From Acanthornis magna (taxonomy: Eukaryota > Chordata > Aves > Passeriformes > Acanthizidae), in assembly GCA_036785705.1 (NCBI GenBank), contig JAWUZG010000070.1, positions 4,661,001-4,725,000 on the forward strand: DNA of 64,000 nt, given 5' to 3'. The notes below the pieces were generated by a model that searched no databases, had not been told where the DNA came from, and saw only the letters and a list, made by a program, of their open reading frames with translations. Shown piece after piece: positions 46,485-59,400 of this stretch (the first letter of the stretch is position 1; the number at the start of each line of letters is the position of its first letter). Made by a program: the position numbers and the translations under genes.

Positions 46485-49400
46485 CCCTGCCAGAGCTTAG
46501 TACACCTGTAGAGCCTGCCCTGTTTTGGGGACAATGGCACCCTTGCCACTAGTAATCAGCACGGGGACTCTTAAGTACCTGGACCAAATTTTGTTGACAT
46601 GGAGTCAACTTAAACCATATGTCATACTACCAACTAAAAACTCAATCTCTTTTATGTAAAATAATCTACTTTCTGAAACAATTAAATGTGCCTTTTTAAA
46701 ATATGACAGAAAGTCCCATCTACTCAATGTCTTGGGTTTTTTTCCAGTTCTAACAGTGTTTGTTTTGTCTGTGTTTTTTGGTGCTCTGAAAAGCTTAAGT
46801 TGTTCTTTCCCTAATGCACTTTGATTTGCTGAGCAAAATTCCTTTCAGAGCTATTTTTAAGGACTGGGTTTTTTATGTGTGTGTGGTGGGGTTTTTTTCT
46901 ACGCTGATTCTTTTTAAGCTTTTTGAATTCAGCAAACATTGCAACTAAAAAATTAATTCCCTAGCAAAACCTCTCTTCTAATCAATGCACAGTTGGCTTT
47001 TTGGGCTTTCTGTAAATTAACACAGATTCCTTGTTTTGTGATACTCAAGGTCATGCAAAGCTGTAAATTATCAGATTAGTTTTAAACTTATGTCTCATTC
47101 TTTGCTTACATGCACAGAGTAGTTGCTATCAAAATTTCTCTCTCAGGTATTTGAAGTCCTAGAATTAAAATTTTTCTCCTTTGCCATTGAGTATACTAAA
47201 ATTCAGACGTGCATTTGTATTTACATTCCCAAGCTGATGGCATATTAAGTGCTCACTCCTATTTTTTGAGAGGGTTTTAAACTAGGGTTAAAAAAAAAAA
47301 TTTAAAAGACAATATTTTATGTCAGTACAAGATTAAGCTATTAATTCAGGTTTCATAGTGATGGAACTAAAAGGAGCGCGATATAATGGGACTGTAGTAG
47401 ATTTTTCTTGCTATCTCACATGAAAACTTCACATAAGCAATGTAGGAATGAAGTCTAAAAACCAAGTAGATAATGCTTAAAAATACTTATTTAAAAACAT
47501 TTAGTGTAAACCACTTCCAGTGTTTTCTTCAGAGACAGCAACTAACAAACATTTTATGCAGTAGCACATGAATTGGGCCACATCCTTACACATCCTAAAA
47601 GCGTCTTCCTTGGCTCATGGATATCTTATTTCAGCTTGAGAGCAACTTGCCAGATTGATGTCACCCCCCCACCCCTGTTTTTCCTGTCAGCCACTTCAGG
47701 ATCGACTCAGCCTTTCCTTCATTAATGGAAAGTGACTTCCCAGATCCAGCCTCTCCCTGGTGAGCTGCTTCCTTCAATCCTAACCATTCACATACATGCC
47801 CTGTTGCATAAAGGTTATACCTTCCCAGGCCCCATTTCCCCTTGAAGCCTGCTCTGGAGTTGATCCTATGCTCCTTCTGGGACCAATAAGCCTTAAACTT
47901 GCCTGCTTCCTCTTCTACTTGCTGCCTAATCTTGAGAGGGATCTTCATGGAACACGAGCTTCATCACCAAGCCGATTCCCACTCTGCAACTATTTTTATT
48001 TGTTGAAAAAACATGGAAATGAGGCTCCCTTTCAGTACCTGCTCTGTGCCAGTCATTTAACTCATCATATTTGGCAGTCCAACCATACAAGGAATTCTTT
48101 CTAAAACCTTGAAAGAGCTTTAATGCTGTGAAGTATTTTTCCATCATTCCTCAACAGGACATGAAGCTGGAACACCATGTTGGGTTTTCCTGTAGCAGGA
48201 AGACAGCTGACTACTATGAACTCACAGTGGTTTGCTGATATTATTCTAGCAGATGGATGACAACTCTCTTGACTGACCTCTGCCTTTCATGTCTGCCAGG
48301 TGGTGTTGGATATTCCTATTTTCATTTCTCCATGAATCTCCACTACATCAAGTATCATTAAGCTGCTTCACAGAATGTTTTTAAATCCTTGGAGAATGGC
48401 TATATACACACAGAAGGTATTTCTCAAAACTGCCAGCTATGGAAAATTCATTTTGCCACTCTGAGCACATATTTTCACAATCTGTGCTGTCCTTTGCTCA
48501 GAGACTTGTCTCAGGTCATCTTTCACATAATTATTGTGCACTTTGGCCTCACTGTCTTCCTCCCATTCTCAGAAAAACAGCATTTGAATTATCCTCTTTT
48601 CAACAGGGTGAGTGTCCACTACCTTCTTGTCTTTCAGTATTCAGCTGTGCCTGACCCACCAGTGGAGGGCTTAAACCCCACAATTACCCACACTACATGT
48701 TGTAGATGTGTTAGTTTCTTCCTAACTGTGAGCTGGAGCAATTTAATTCCCCTGGTCAGGAAACCTGGTCCCAGAAAAGAGCAGTTTGCTCTGGAGTTTA
48801 CAGGAAATAGGAATACAAACAGATCTACATCACCTAGCTGGGGATCTAAGCATAGCTCCCAGGTTCACCTAAGAGGCAATACTTGTCATCTTAGGCCAGA
48901 TTCTATATTCAAAGTATTGCCTTCTTGCACTGCAGTTGTCATACCTAATGCTTTCCCTTCTGACCCCATTCCAGTCTCTACTCATCTAGTCTTCATTGCT
49001 GCTTCATTTGGGCATTTCAGTATTCCTTGCTGCTGGAAAAACACCCTCAGTTTCTAGCAACCAAATACTTCCCCTCATTCCCTTCAAAGAACCTAAAACT
49101 TCTTCTATGAATCCTCTTCAAAGCACTACTTCAGCCTATCTTGTAGACTTTGAAGTCAAAGGGACCGAGTCTCAAGGACCAGCACATGCCTCTAGTATTT
49201 ACAGACCCCAATTATTTATGAAGTGTTAAATTCACAGCTATCAATGGTATTTGACATGAGATACTGCACAAACATCCAAGTGGCCAAACCATTAGGGTTG
49301 GAGACAGTAGGTCCTAAATGCAAGGGGAATTCCCACTGCCATCAGGGATCTGGTATCTGGGGTATTATTTGTAATGCTGCTGGATTTTTTCCTGCATTGT

Positions 49401-52229
49401 AGTTATTTTTAGAACAGCTGAAATCAGCACACCATGGAATTCAACGTTCATGTCCTAAGAGGCAATGGCACACACCAAAGTGAGAGTTTCTGACTTAAGA
49501 ATGGGCAACAGCTATGCTGAAAACACCTTAATGCTTTTCCACCTTAATGCTTTCCTTGGTTTTCATTCTTCTACCTACCCACCCTCCACTAAAGTGACTT
49601 TCTCAGTTAACATTTTCCCCCAGGAAATACTTCCTTCACAGCACTGTAACAAATTCCTCTGGAAGAATGGGAAATTCTTATAACACAGGCCTAGAGGACA
49701 CACACTTAAATTGCTCAGTGGATCTTTGCTCCGCTCCATCCAAATACAGGTTCTGTTCCAAAAAAGAGAAGGCAGCTCTGCATATAAAAATTTTAAACAA
49801 ATCTGGGAGTTTCCCACCTACAGGCTTTAGCAGAACCAGCTTCAACAACACTTCTGGGCATGAGCTGCTTTATAATGCTTAAGGGCCTGCATAATCAGGG
49901 GTACCACATGTGTGTTTAGAATGAACTGAGCCTAAGAAAAATGGGCCAAAACAAAAAAATCAAACCACCAACATTTGTCAGGAATTAAGTTCTCTTTAAA
50001 TCATAGAGGATGAGCATTTGAAAATGGCTTTTCTGTTGAATGCTTCCATTTAAAAACTCTCATCCTCATATTCCATCTGACACCAGGGGTACTCAGCAAC
50101 TGTTCCAAACATCACGATGTCAGACTAGACTCTAAAAAACATAAGAATCATCAAATATATGACTCTGGCTCAAAGTATTTTTGCGTATTAGTGCAAAGGT
50201 CTGTAAGGATCAACTGTAAATTTACTTATACACTTTAGAAAAACAAACAATAAAGGAAAACCAATAGCTGTGTCAAAGATTAAGTTGTTCTTACAAATAT
50301 TTCATAGTGAAGTTACTCAGTTTTGAAAGCAATAGGGGGATTAAAGGCAAGAACATAATTTTTCTTCATTATTATTTTTTCGAAATTAAGATAAAAATTA
50401 GAAGCGTATTCTACCTTATAAGCAACGATAGCATAATTGAAATAAGTTCACTCTTTCAGACAGAGCCTTCAGTTTAAACTTCACAGGTCTACTCAGCTTC
50501 ACAAAGCAGAGATGTCTGGAGACTGCAGTAATTGGGGAGAGGCTCTCACGTGGACCCCACTCAGGAGCTACCTTCTCTATTCACTGAGAGCAGAAGCTGA
50601 TACGAACCCTTGATACACTTACACTTTGGGGGAGAAGTTAATTTTGAAAGCAGATGCAAGTCCGCAAGGAGTTCTGTAAGTATCTGAAATTAGTAGAGTA
50701 GGACCAATGGAAGAACATTTGTATATATGTACAATCATTAGATTAGTAAGAGTCTAAGTGTACTCTGAGAAGCAGGCTTTTTGAAGCAAAGCAATAGCTA
50801 TACAAGACATCTGTAAGATGCCTGCCACTACATTGCTTCCTTTCTGAAGTATTCATCCTTGGTTAACAAAACCCACAGCTCCTGGGACTAAAGCTGGTTC
50901 AGCTTTTCCTTGCGCAAAGCCCGCCTGTCCCAATGCTTCCCCTTAGCATCCAGTGTGTGCTCCTCTCTGGCATTTCGGAGAGCACAATGGCACCCCCCTG
51001 GGCTGGGCTGCAGTGAGTTTGGGTTGGAGATCGTTTGTGGGACGCTGTTCTATTTATCGCACAATAGGGTTTCTGTTTCTCCCTCAGCTCCATTGTGTTC
51101 AATCGCACGGGGTTTTTTTAAAGTTACGTTTTAAGTTATAGCCTGTCAGGCGCCCTGAGGCATCTGGACACTGGGTGCAGCATAAATTTGGAGTTATTAC
51201 TGCTCAGTATTGCCGTAAATGAGTTAGTCATCTTTTCTCCTAAAGCAGCAAGGGAACGGGCTGAAAGTACAGGGCAGCTGCATCTTATTTAAAAGTGTGT
51301 CTTTCAAGAGGTACAAGACATTAACATGCCCTTTTGGAAATTATATGAAAGTCTGCCCAGACTATAATAAGTCATCACAGAATGTCTGGAAAAAGCCCTC
51401 TCTACACTCAAAGAGCAGCCACAGTTAGTCCCTGTACAATGTGTCTGTGACCAACCTGCAGCCAAGCACACTTCCCCGTTCTGTTACTGGGGATGAAAAG
51501 CATTAACCTGCACAGGGTCACAGGATACATCACAGCTGACATGCTGTGTGAGGTTATCCTTACAGCATCACGGGAGCCCTAGGAGGGAAGGAAGCACAGT
51601 GGATGCAGAGCACTCAATGTGCAGTTTCTGGTAGGATCCTGCCTGTCTAACCAGTGCGTTTTTGAACCCACCAATCTGGTCCTCCCATAGGCACATCTAT
51701 ACACACAGAGTCCCCAGCAGAAAACAGAAGCAGAGTCTCCATTTCCCTTCTCACCTAACTTAGGGACAAAACCATCTTTTTGCTCTTTGGAGTTGCTGAA
51801 GTTTATTACTTGTGCAATAGTTCTTGACGCTGCATTACTTCAATTTAGTTTACAAACTACTGTAAGAGTTACTGGGGTATATACAATAGACTTCGATTCT
51901 GATGAAACATCATCAAATAAGATTGCCAGTAGTTGAATTTTACTTTGTTTCACCTCTGTACAGACTTGGAGGCTGTGGGCATAACCATTACTCCTAATGA
52001 AATTCTGAAGGTTGGAGAATATTTATAATAACTAACAATGAATTGTGATAAAGGACGTAGGAAAACAATACAAAAATCTAAAAGGCTTGAAACACAACAC
52101 TAAATAGACATGGGTGAACATTTGTCTATCACAGGTATTTTAACTCTTAGTAGTCTACATTTAATTGAACACAATCTCTAATGCTCTTCAGTTAGCCTTT
52201 GAAAATTTATTAATAGATACTGTTATGAC

Positions 52230-52310
52230 AGGTTAAAGTCACACAATGACCCCTGATTTAAGAGCCAGATGGTTATTGGATTTGATAGGTCCCATTAATG
52301 AAAGCTGTTA
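52230..52310. promoter_or_regulatory. Candidate enhancer stretch
   Basis: Non-repetitive sequence with closely packed factor-like motifs: AGGTTAAAGTCA (nuclear-receptor DR1-like) at 52230-52241, TGACCCC at 52247-52253, CAGATGG (E-box-like) at 52266-52272, and CATTAATGA (homeodomain-like) at 52293-52301. This is motif density only, without conservation data. Confidence 0.25.
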
Positions 52311-55300
52311 GCAAGAAGTGAGAATTTAAAAGCTTTCAATGTATTAAAAAAAAAAAATCTGAATTCTTTCTTCATAAGAGATCTACTGCTTTGAGAGGTC
52401 TAGGAAGGAACAGCTACTGATTTTGGTATCATCCCACATTATATTTTGTCCACCCCTCCAGCTTATACTATCTGCTTCATAGGACAAAGCATCCAAAACC
52501 CCCATTGTTACATAAATGGAGACATTTATCCATTTCAAATGCAATATGACAGTGATGAGGGATTCAGCAGCCCAACATCAGTACAAACTAAAATTCCAGA
52601 CAAGTTATTTTTATTATACTCTAATTTTTGGCATAGACACTGAGCATACCTTTTATGACAAAACATTTACTAAAAATCTTCTTCCCTCTCTCCCCTCACT
52701 TCCCTCCCATCAAAACAACAAAAAAGATGAAGAAAACAGCAAATGTTAAAAATTCACATTGAAATGGAGAGTGGTACGGTCAGGAGCATGGGTTTCCTGC
52801 AGGTTTGAGTAACCTGCAAGCTTTCACTTTTTCCTTTAGGCATCAGAGAGCATTTAGCCACAGGCCTTGTCCAAGGGACGGACATTTGGATTGCATTAAG
52901 CTTCCAGGGGGTATGTGAGCAAAACTCCAGTATGGAGCAGTTATTAAAAAGGCTGCATGTTTGCTGTTTCTGTGGTTTGTCAGAAAGGTCATTGTTTAAG
53001 ATGTTTTCATTTAATGACAATGTGCCTCTATTCTTGTTATTATTGTTTGTTTCTTTCATGTCCGTTCCTCCTCCTCAGTATCATTGTTTGTCCCTGTCCT
53101 GTGAAGTGCCTTGCTGTTCTGGTGCCATGGGATTGGGAAGATGTTATAGATTTGTGTAACTTCTCATTACGCTGGCGGTTCATTTACAGAGGGGTGTTTC
53201 CACCATAGCCACTTCTCTGAACTTACTGGGAAGATTTAGTCTGGAGGAGGAAAAAAGGACCCATATTCATGGTTCAATGTGGGAGCTGCATTTCTTTAGC
53301 AGATGAAGGCTTGTTACAGTTCCCAGGAACTCCTCATCCAAGCACCACCTGTCAGATCTTTCCACTTTATCAAAGCCCCGGCACTTGCATTCACACAAGT
53401 CTGCAACAGCAGAAAATGGAAGCAGAATTATTCATCCCATGCAGAAAATATACTAAATACTAATATAATCTACTAATATAATCTTCATTATAAGCACATC
53501 TCCTGAACTGGCAGAAATAAGCAGCCTAAGCCACCAAGAAAACCAACTAAGGACCTGAAAGCACAAATTCCAGCTGAAGTACAAGATAGACAAAGAGATC
53601 ACCCCTCCAGTTGTTAACCTCTGCATAAATTGAAGGTGGAGGTAACTGCTCTTTTTCTCCATCATATGAGAACTCAAAAAGATGCTTTTTATTTTGAGAT
53701 AGGAAAGAGCAGTATTGTATGATAGAAACATCATACAAAGAAGCACACAAACAACTTTGAAAAGATAGCCAGGAAACATTGATGGATGAGTTAACAGTAG
53801 CTAAATATTTATATTTCATGTTTCACATTTATCACAACAAACTGTTCTTTCTCCAGAAAACTATCTGGGTTAGGGGCTAGGACAGACAGTATCCAATTTA
53901 ATTGTTTCTCCTGGTATATTATCTTCCTTTAAAGGGGACAACAGAGCCAAGTGGGCCCCTCTGGAGGGGAAAAGATGCGGTATCTTCCTTTTTGAGACAC
54001 TGGGTGTGCTTAAGAGGGGAGAAACAAGCAGCAAGGAGATGCAGGCACACAGCTCAGGCTCAGAAGATAGCTGAGCAGCAGGACAAGCCAGAAAGGAGCC
54101 CCAGTGACAGTGGGAAAAAGTTCACCAGGGACCACAATGAACTTGCAGTCTGCTTCAGCCCAGAAAGCCACAGAGCTGACTGAAAGCGAGACTGGAAGCA
54201 GGGACAAAGTGAGCAGCAGGGAATTTGTTTATAAACCCTTCCCTATGTCTAGTCTGTCTTTTCTCTCTCTCGTCTCTGTTGCAAGAGGTTTTTCTGATGT
54301 AGGCTTTGTTCAAAGAAAACCTGAGGCTGGAGTTGAAAAGCTCTTTGAGGGAAGAGCTCTGGACAGACCTACCTCAAAGCCCACGTCAAAGACTTGTATA
54401 TTTTAATGACAGAGGTATTTTGGTGTTTCATTTAATAATGATGACAAAGAGTAGCTACTATGTGCAGCACAGAAGTAGTGGCTTTGTCAAGCTTTATCTC
54501 TTAGAGAAGGGTGAGTGGGTGACAGCATCACAAGCTGTGCGCTAGGGCACAGTCTGAGCTCAGAAACAGCCATGATGTCAGGAGCAATTCCTGCACACTT
54601 GGAAATAAAGACAGCATGAGGGTCTGGTAGAAAAGATTTCATAACTTTCCAGTCTTCCTCCACTTCTCCTGTACTCCATCTGAGCTAGGAGCTGCTGATC
54701 AAAAGCTTTAGGCAGAGCCTCCTACAAAGCATGTCCTGAACGCTAGACTGAGTTATTATACAATCAACTGTGATGCCATTTGGGCAAGGCCAGAGGACAG
54801 TGATCAAACAGCTCCAAAACACAATGAGAAAAGGGCCTTTGTCAATGCCAACAGGGATCCTGTGACTACACAGGATCCAGAAACAGTTGTATCTTGCTTC
54901 AACCTACTGCTCCCACCAAAGCAGCCTTTTCTCCATGTCCTTTAGGTCTGCTCCACCCGCTCTGGAGAGGCCATGAGCCCAATTACCTGGCACTCAGCAG
55001 CCACCAATTACAGAGAAAGCAGAACCACTGCATTGTCCATACCCTGTCAGGCGTCATCTGCCTGCAGACCGTGCTGCAGCAGCCTTTGTCACCGTGCTGT
55101 CCCCCCGGCAGCCAGCTGCACAGCTTGAACAAGAGCGGCAGAGAGCATAAGGAAGCCATTAGAGGTTAGGAGCAGTTGCCCAACGTGACTCAAAGAGGGA
55201 TCTGAGGAAACATAATGGAATCACTCATGAGCAACTGTCCGTCCGGTCAACATCTGCAGGCGGTCTGCAGCTGCTCCGCTCTCAGCACAGACCAAACCAG

Positions 55301-55499
55301 CTCTCCAGAGCAGCACAATCTCTGCATTAGCTTCGTGTACCTGCCCATTCGTTTTAAATGTGTCAAACATTTAAAAAAAAAACCCAAACAAAACTTGTGG
55401 TCTGTGAAAGAATGGCCATGAAGAGACACTACTTGGGAAAACAAAAACCAGGAGGAGGAACAATGCCTCCCTGTTGAACAACAAATGGATAGAGTTGGC

Positions 55500-55620
55500 T
55501 CCAGCTTTTAATTACAACGCCATGCCAAGCAACTTGAAGTGAATGTATTTGTGTTTATTTCACATTCAGCTTCCCAGTTGTGTGATATTAAATCCAGGAG
55601 AATGAACACAGTAACAATGA
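55500..55620. promoter_or_regulatory. Candidate enhancer stretch
   Basis: A unique-looking stretch with a homeodomain core TAATTA (55509-55514), a forkhead-like TGTTTATTT (55552-55560) and a SOX-like AACAATG (55613-55619). It is inferred from motifs alone. Confidence 0.25.
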
Positions 55621-56411
55621 TGGGGCAGGATTGCAGCTGGCACAGGCATGAGCTTGTGGGAGGAAAAATATCAAGAGCGCCCACAGCCTACGTGTGAGCC
55701 CTGCCTGTTCTCGGCAGGGTTCCTCATCCCTGTGTCCTCAAAGAATTAATTCATTCCCCAGGACACAGGAGGTAAGTCCTGATTCCACTAAGAAGCAAAA
55801 TAAAACCGTGGTTAACTGCCTGGAAGGAGACACACTCCCGCCATCATCATCTGTCCCTGATGGCAAGTTATCTGCCTTTGAGATCGAACATCCTTTTTAA
55901 TAGCTATACTATTTTGTGTCTATAAACAGCAAATATTCAAGTAACAACACTTCTACCTGCTCCTTTTCAGTTTTCTTCACCATAGATAGGATCAGTAAGG
56001 AAAGTCTTCAAAGGAAAAGAAGATCTCTTTTTGAAGCAAGTGATAAACATTTATCTAACAGTTCATCAAAGGGTACCTCAACTCTACACAGTTTTCAGCA
56101 GGCAGAAATCAAATTGTAAATCAGTTGACTTTCCAAAATACACAATGCCTGCAAGATGAGATGCCAGCTGTACGTTGATTATTCACTCAGTCTATTTTGA
56201 GACAGATAAGTCCCTACTTTCGTTAAAACAGACAAGTTGTGCTGGAAAGTAATAACTAGCTGCATTCACAAAACCTATCAGTGTTACTGGGTGACTTAAA
56301 CTTGTATTTATTAACAGTTCTCTTTAAAGAAATGGCTTTAAAAAAGAGAGGAGGGAGGATGTCCCCCGCAGCCTGGTATCACCAGTGGTTGTCTAGGCAG
56401 GCTGAGCATTA

Positions 56412-56426
56412 TGGTTATTATAACCA
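56412..56426. repeat. Short inverted repeat (6-bp arms, 3-bp spacer)
   Basis: TGGTTA-TTA-TAACCA has perfect arms. The layout is loosely like a dimeric HNF1-type site, but the spacing differs from that consensus. It sits in a candidate regulatory stretch. Confidence 0.8.
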
Positions 56427-59400
56427 GTGATGTGGACTCCAGGGAAGTGATAAAAGCATTCTTCCAAAGTAGGCTTTGGAGCCATCAAACACATGAAATG
56501 AAGTAATGAATTTGCCCCCCGACAAGATAAAGACCACAAGTTTATAAACCAGTCTAAACACTTATTTGGAAGACTAAACCATCCCTGAACTGTGTCAGTT
56601 GCTGTTGTAGCCTTTCACAGATTCACTGAAACTCTAGAGCAACTCTGAAATCCACAGAGTACCTCAAGACAACCAACGAAACGCCCTCCTCACCAACATG
56701 GAGCTACTGGGGAAAGGGCTTAATATGGAAACGATGTGAAAAGCTCAGCTTCTCCTCTACATATAGGATTAAATTACACGGCCAGAAACAGCTGCTGCAG
56801 CTCAACAAGAAAATACAACATTTGAGAAACAGTGGCTTGAAAAGGCAGGGAGTGGGGAAGTCAATATTTACAGCACACTCATTTCTGCTTAACAGTTAAA
56901 GAAATCAGGAGGTGGAGTGGGGGCACTAAAATAATTTACTTCTCAAAACATCTCAGTTTTTGTTCTCTATCCCTGTTTCACCTGAAATAATGTGCAATTC
57001 TAAGTGTGGAACAGCACAGGTAAAATCACTATTAATTAGGAATTACATTAAACCACTGAGTACCAGAATCATACCATTCTACAATCCAGACTCTCTAATC
57101 TTTCCCCTGCATCCAAAAAATCCACATTTTGTGAATTAGCAGGATAATTTCTTAACTTTCATTCTAGAACTGAAGCAAACTAAAATACTGTGTCCCATTT
57201 GTGGTATTACTCCCACTTTACAACCAGATTTCACACAGTCAGACAGACTCTTCCCTACCAGTCTCGCTAGACTTAGAAAAAGGATTTTAACACAATTAAA
57301 ATGAGAATTCAGGTCTCTTTGCAAGGTATGCATTATAAGATTAATACTTAATAATCCTGTCAGCATTGATTTAAACTAAGCCATTGGAGCAGAAATTTAC
57401 AGTCATTTTAGTTGCCTGTTGCTACAAACACACATTTCTCTAAATCAAGTGAAACAATTAAGCATGTGCCTGCTTACCTCTAGCAGGTGTTACATGCCAT
57501 GAATATCCAAACCCAGAATTAAGACACAGCCACAGCATGTATCAATACAGCAATAATACCGTCAAAAACCAGCAATTAATTATTTCCCCTCTATCAGCCT
57601 TTCAACAGCTTTGCCATTATATTATTCACACACATTTGTCATATGAAGCACTTATTCATTTTTTGCCCAGAGAACAGAAGAAGCGTTGGATAATTCTTCT
57701 GTTTGCTCTCTTAACTCAAACTTCTTATGCACAAGGTTAGCAGGTTCAGGAGAGCTACTACAGGAAAACAGGCTTTTTTCACACTTTTCAGACAAAAGGA
57801 GAGAAAAAGAGGGAAAAATTTATTTTAACAGGGCCACATTTACTAATCACTCACAAACAACTGGCTGAAATACCACTATCACAATACAAAATCAAGTAAC
57901 TCTCCCTGGCAGAGCTAAAACCTAAAACCAAAGCCTCTGCAAGTCTGAACATTTTCCTTTTACTTAAAAGCAAACTTAAAAAAACAAAATAGACTGACCC
58001 ACCTACCTCTAACAACACAGTGGGATCTCCCCTCCTCCTTGGGCACGGCAAGGCATCTTCCATAGCTGCTGTGCAAAGGCTTGTTAAAGGAAGCAGGGTC
58101 ACCTGGCCCCAGTGGTGGGGCTGCTAATGAAGCCCAGCTGCATCCTCCCGGGCTCTGGAGATGTTTCCCCATGGAATTGGCTTGCACTTTGTGTCGCTGC
58201 TCAAATCAGTGAAAGTGGGGTAAAAGCAGATGGAAAAAGCCACTTTTTTTAGAGTAGCTTTATTTTGCACCCACACTGCCATTAAAAAGTCCATGTAAGA
58301 GGGAAGGCCAGCAGAGAAAGGTGGTTTTGCGAGGTTTTTCCTCATGTTTCTATGGCCTCAGTTGGCTTTGCTGATATGCCACAGCCAGATGGTTTTTAAC
58401 ATGATCAATTTTATTTACCTCACAGAAGACAAAGAGAAATTGCCCTGAGTTTGTTTATGCAACACTCTGCATCCTATTCTGCTGCACCTCCTACACAGAA
58501 CTGCAGAAAGAAAACCAGCAGCAAGAAGTAAGAGACCAAAAAAAAGTGTGTAAGGTCAAGAAAAAAAATTCATATTCTGCTAGCCTCCTTCTGACATCAC
58601 TGGAATGCCAGGAGACCTTTCATGTAAGAGCAAACAGAATCAAATGGGAGAGGACATCAAGGAAAATGGGAATTTGAATGAATAGATACAGAACTGAGGA
58701 CTCAAGTTATCAGCTGTGCTGTGCACGTCTGGGACAATCTCAGTCAGACCAGCTTCATGTATTGCCACAAAACTTGAGGGCTGATCTGTGCTGTCACAAA
58801 GGTTTCTGAATAGGTTTCCAAGCAGAGAGAGTGAGAGGAGGCAGAGTTCAGGATTCCTGGTATACATTTCCTCAGCATAGCCTATGAACTGAATTAGATA
58901 AATTGCATTTTCACATCCCATTTAACCGAATGTATCCAAACATGGTAGCTCCAACCCTAACTAGTCAATGGACTTTGAGCAACCACAACTATTGTGGTTT
59001 TTTTGCCAAGTCCTAAGGTAAAGACAAGTTTGCTCTTCAAAATGAGAATTTTCTTTCTCCCAGATATCAGTCTTAAAACTGCTACTTAAAACCCAAACAA
59101 ATATGACTCTAAAACCCATCTGTTGTTGTTACAAGTGGAGTTTTTGAAATGCCTGTGTGTATCACTGATGGATTTATTTTGCAGCTTGGCCACCATCATA
59201 ACCCTACCTTGTGTTCTGCAACTCATGGACCTTTTTGTCCTTTGGGCTCTCTGAAGCTTCCATGGTAAGGCAGCTGCCACATTTGCCAGTGAGTAAAGCA
59301 GTAAAATGAGGCAAACTCCCTTTGACTAATTTGGTGTTGTAGGTTATCTTGCTGTGGTTTGCAATGGCTCAGTGACTCTTTAGCAGCTCTGAAACAAACC

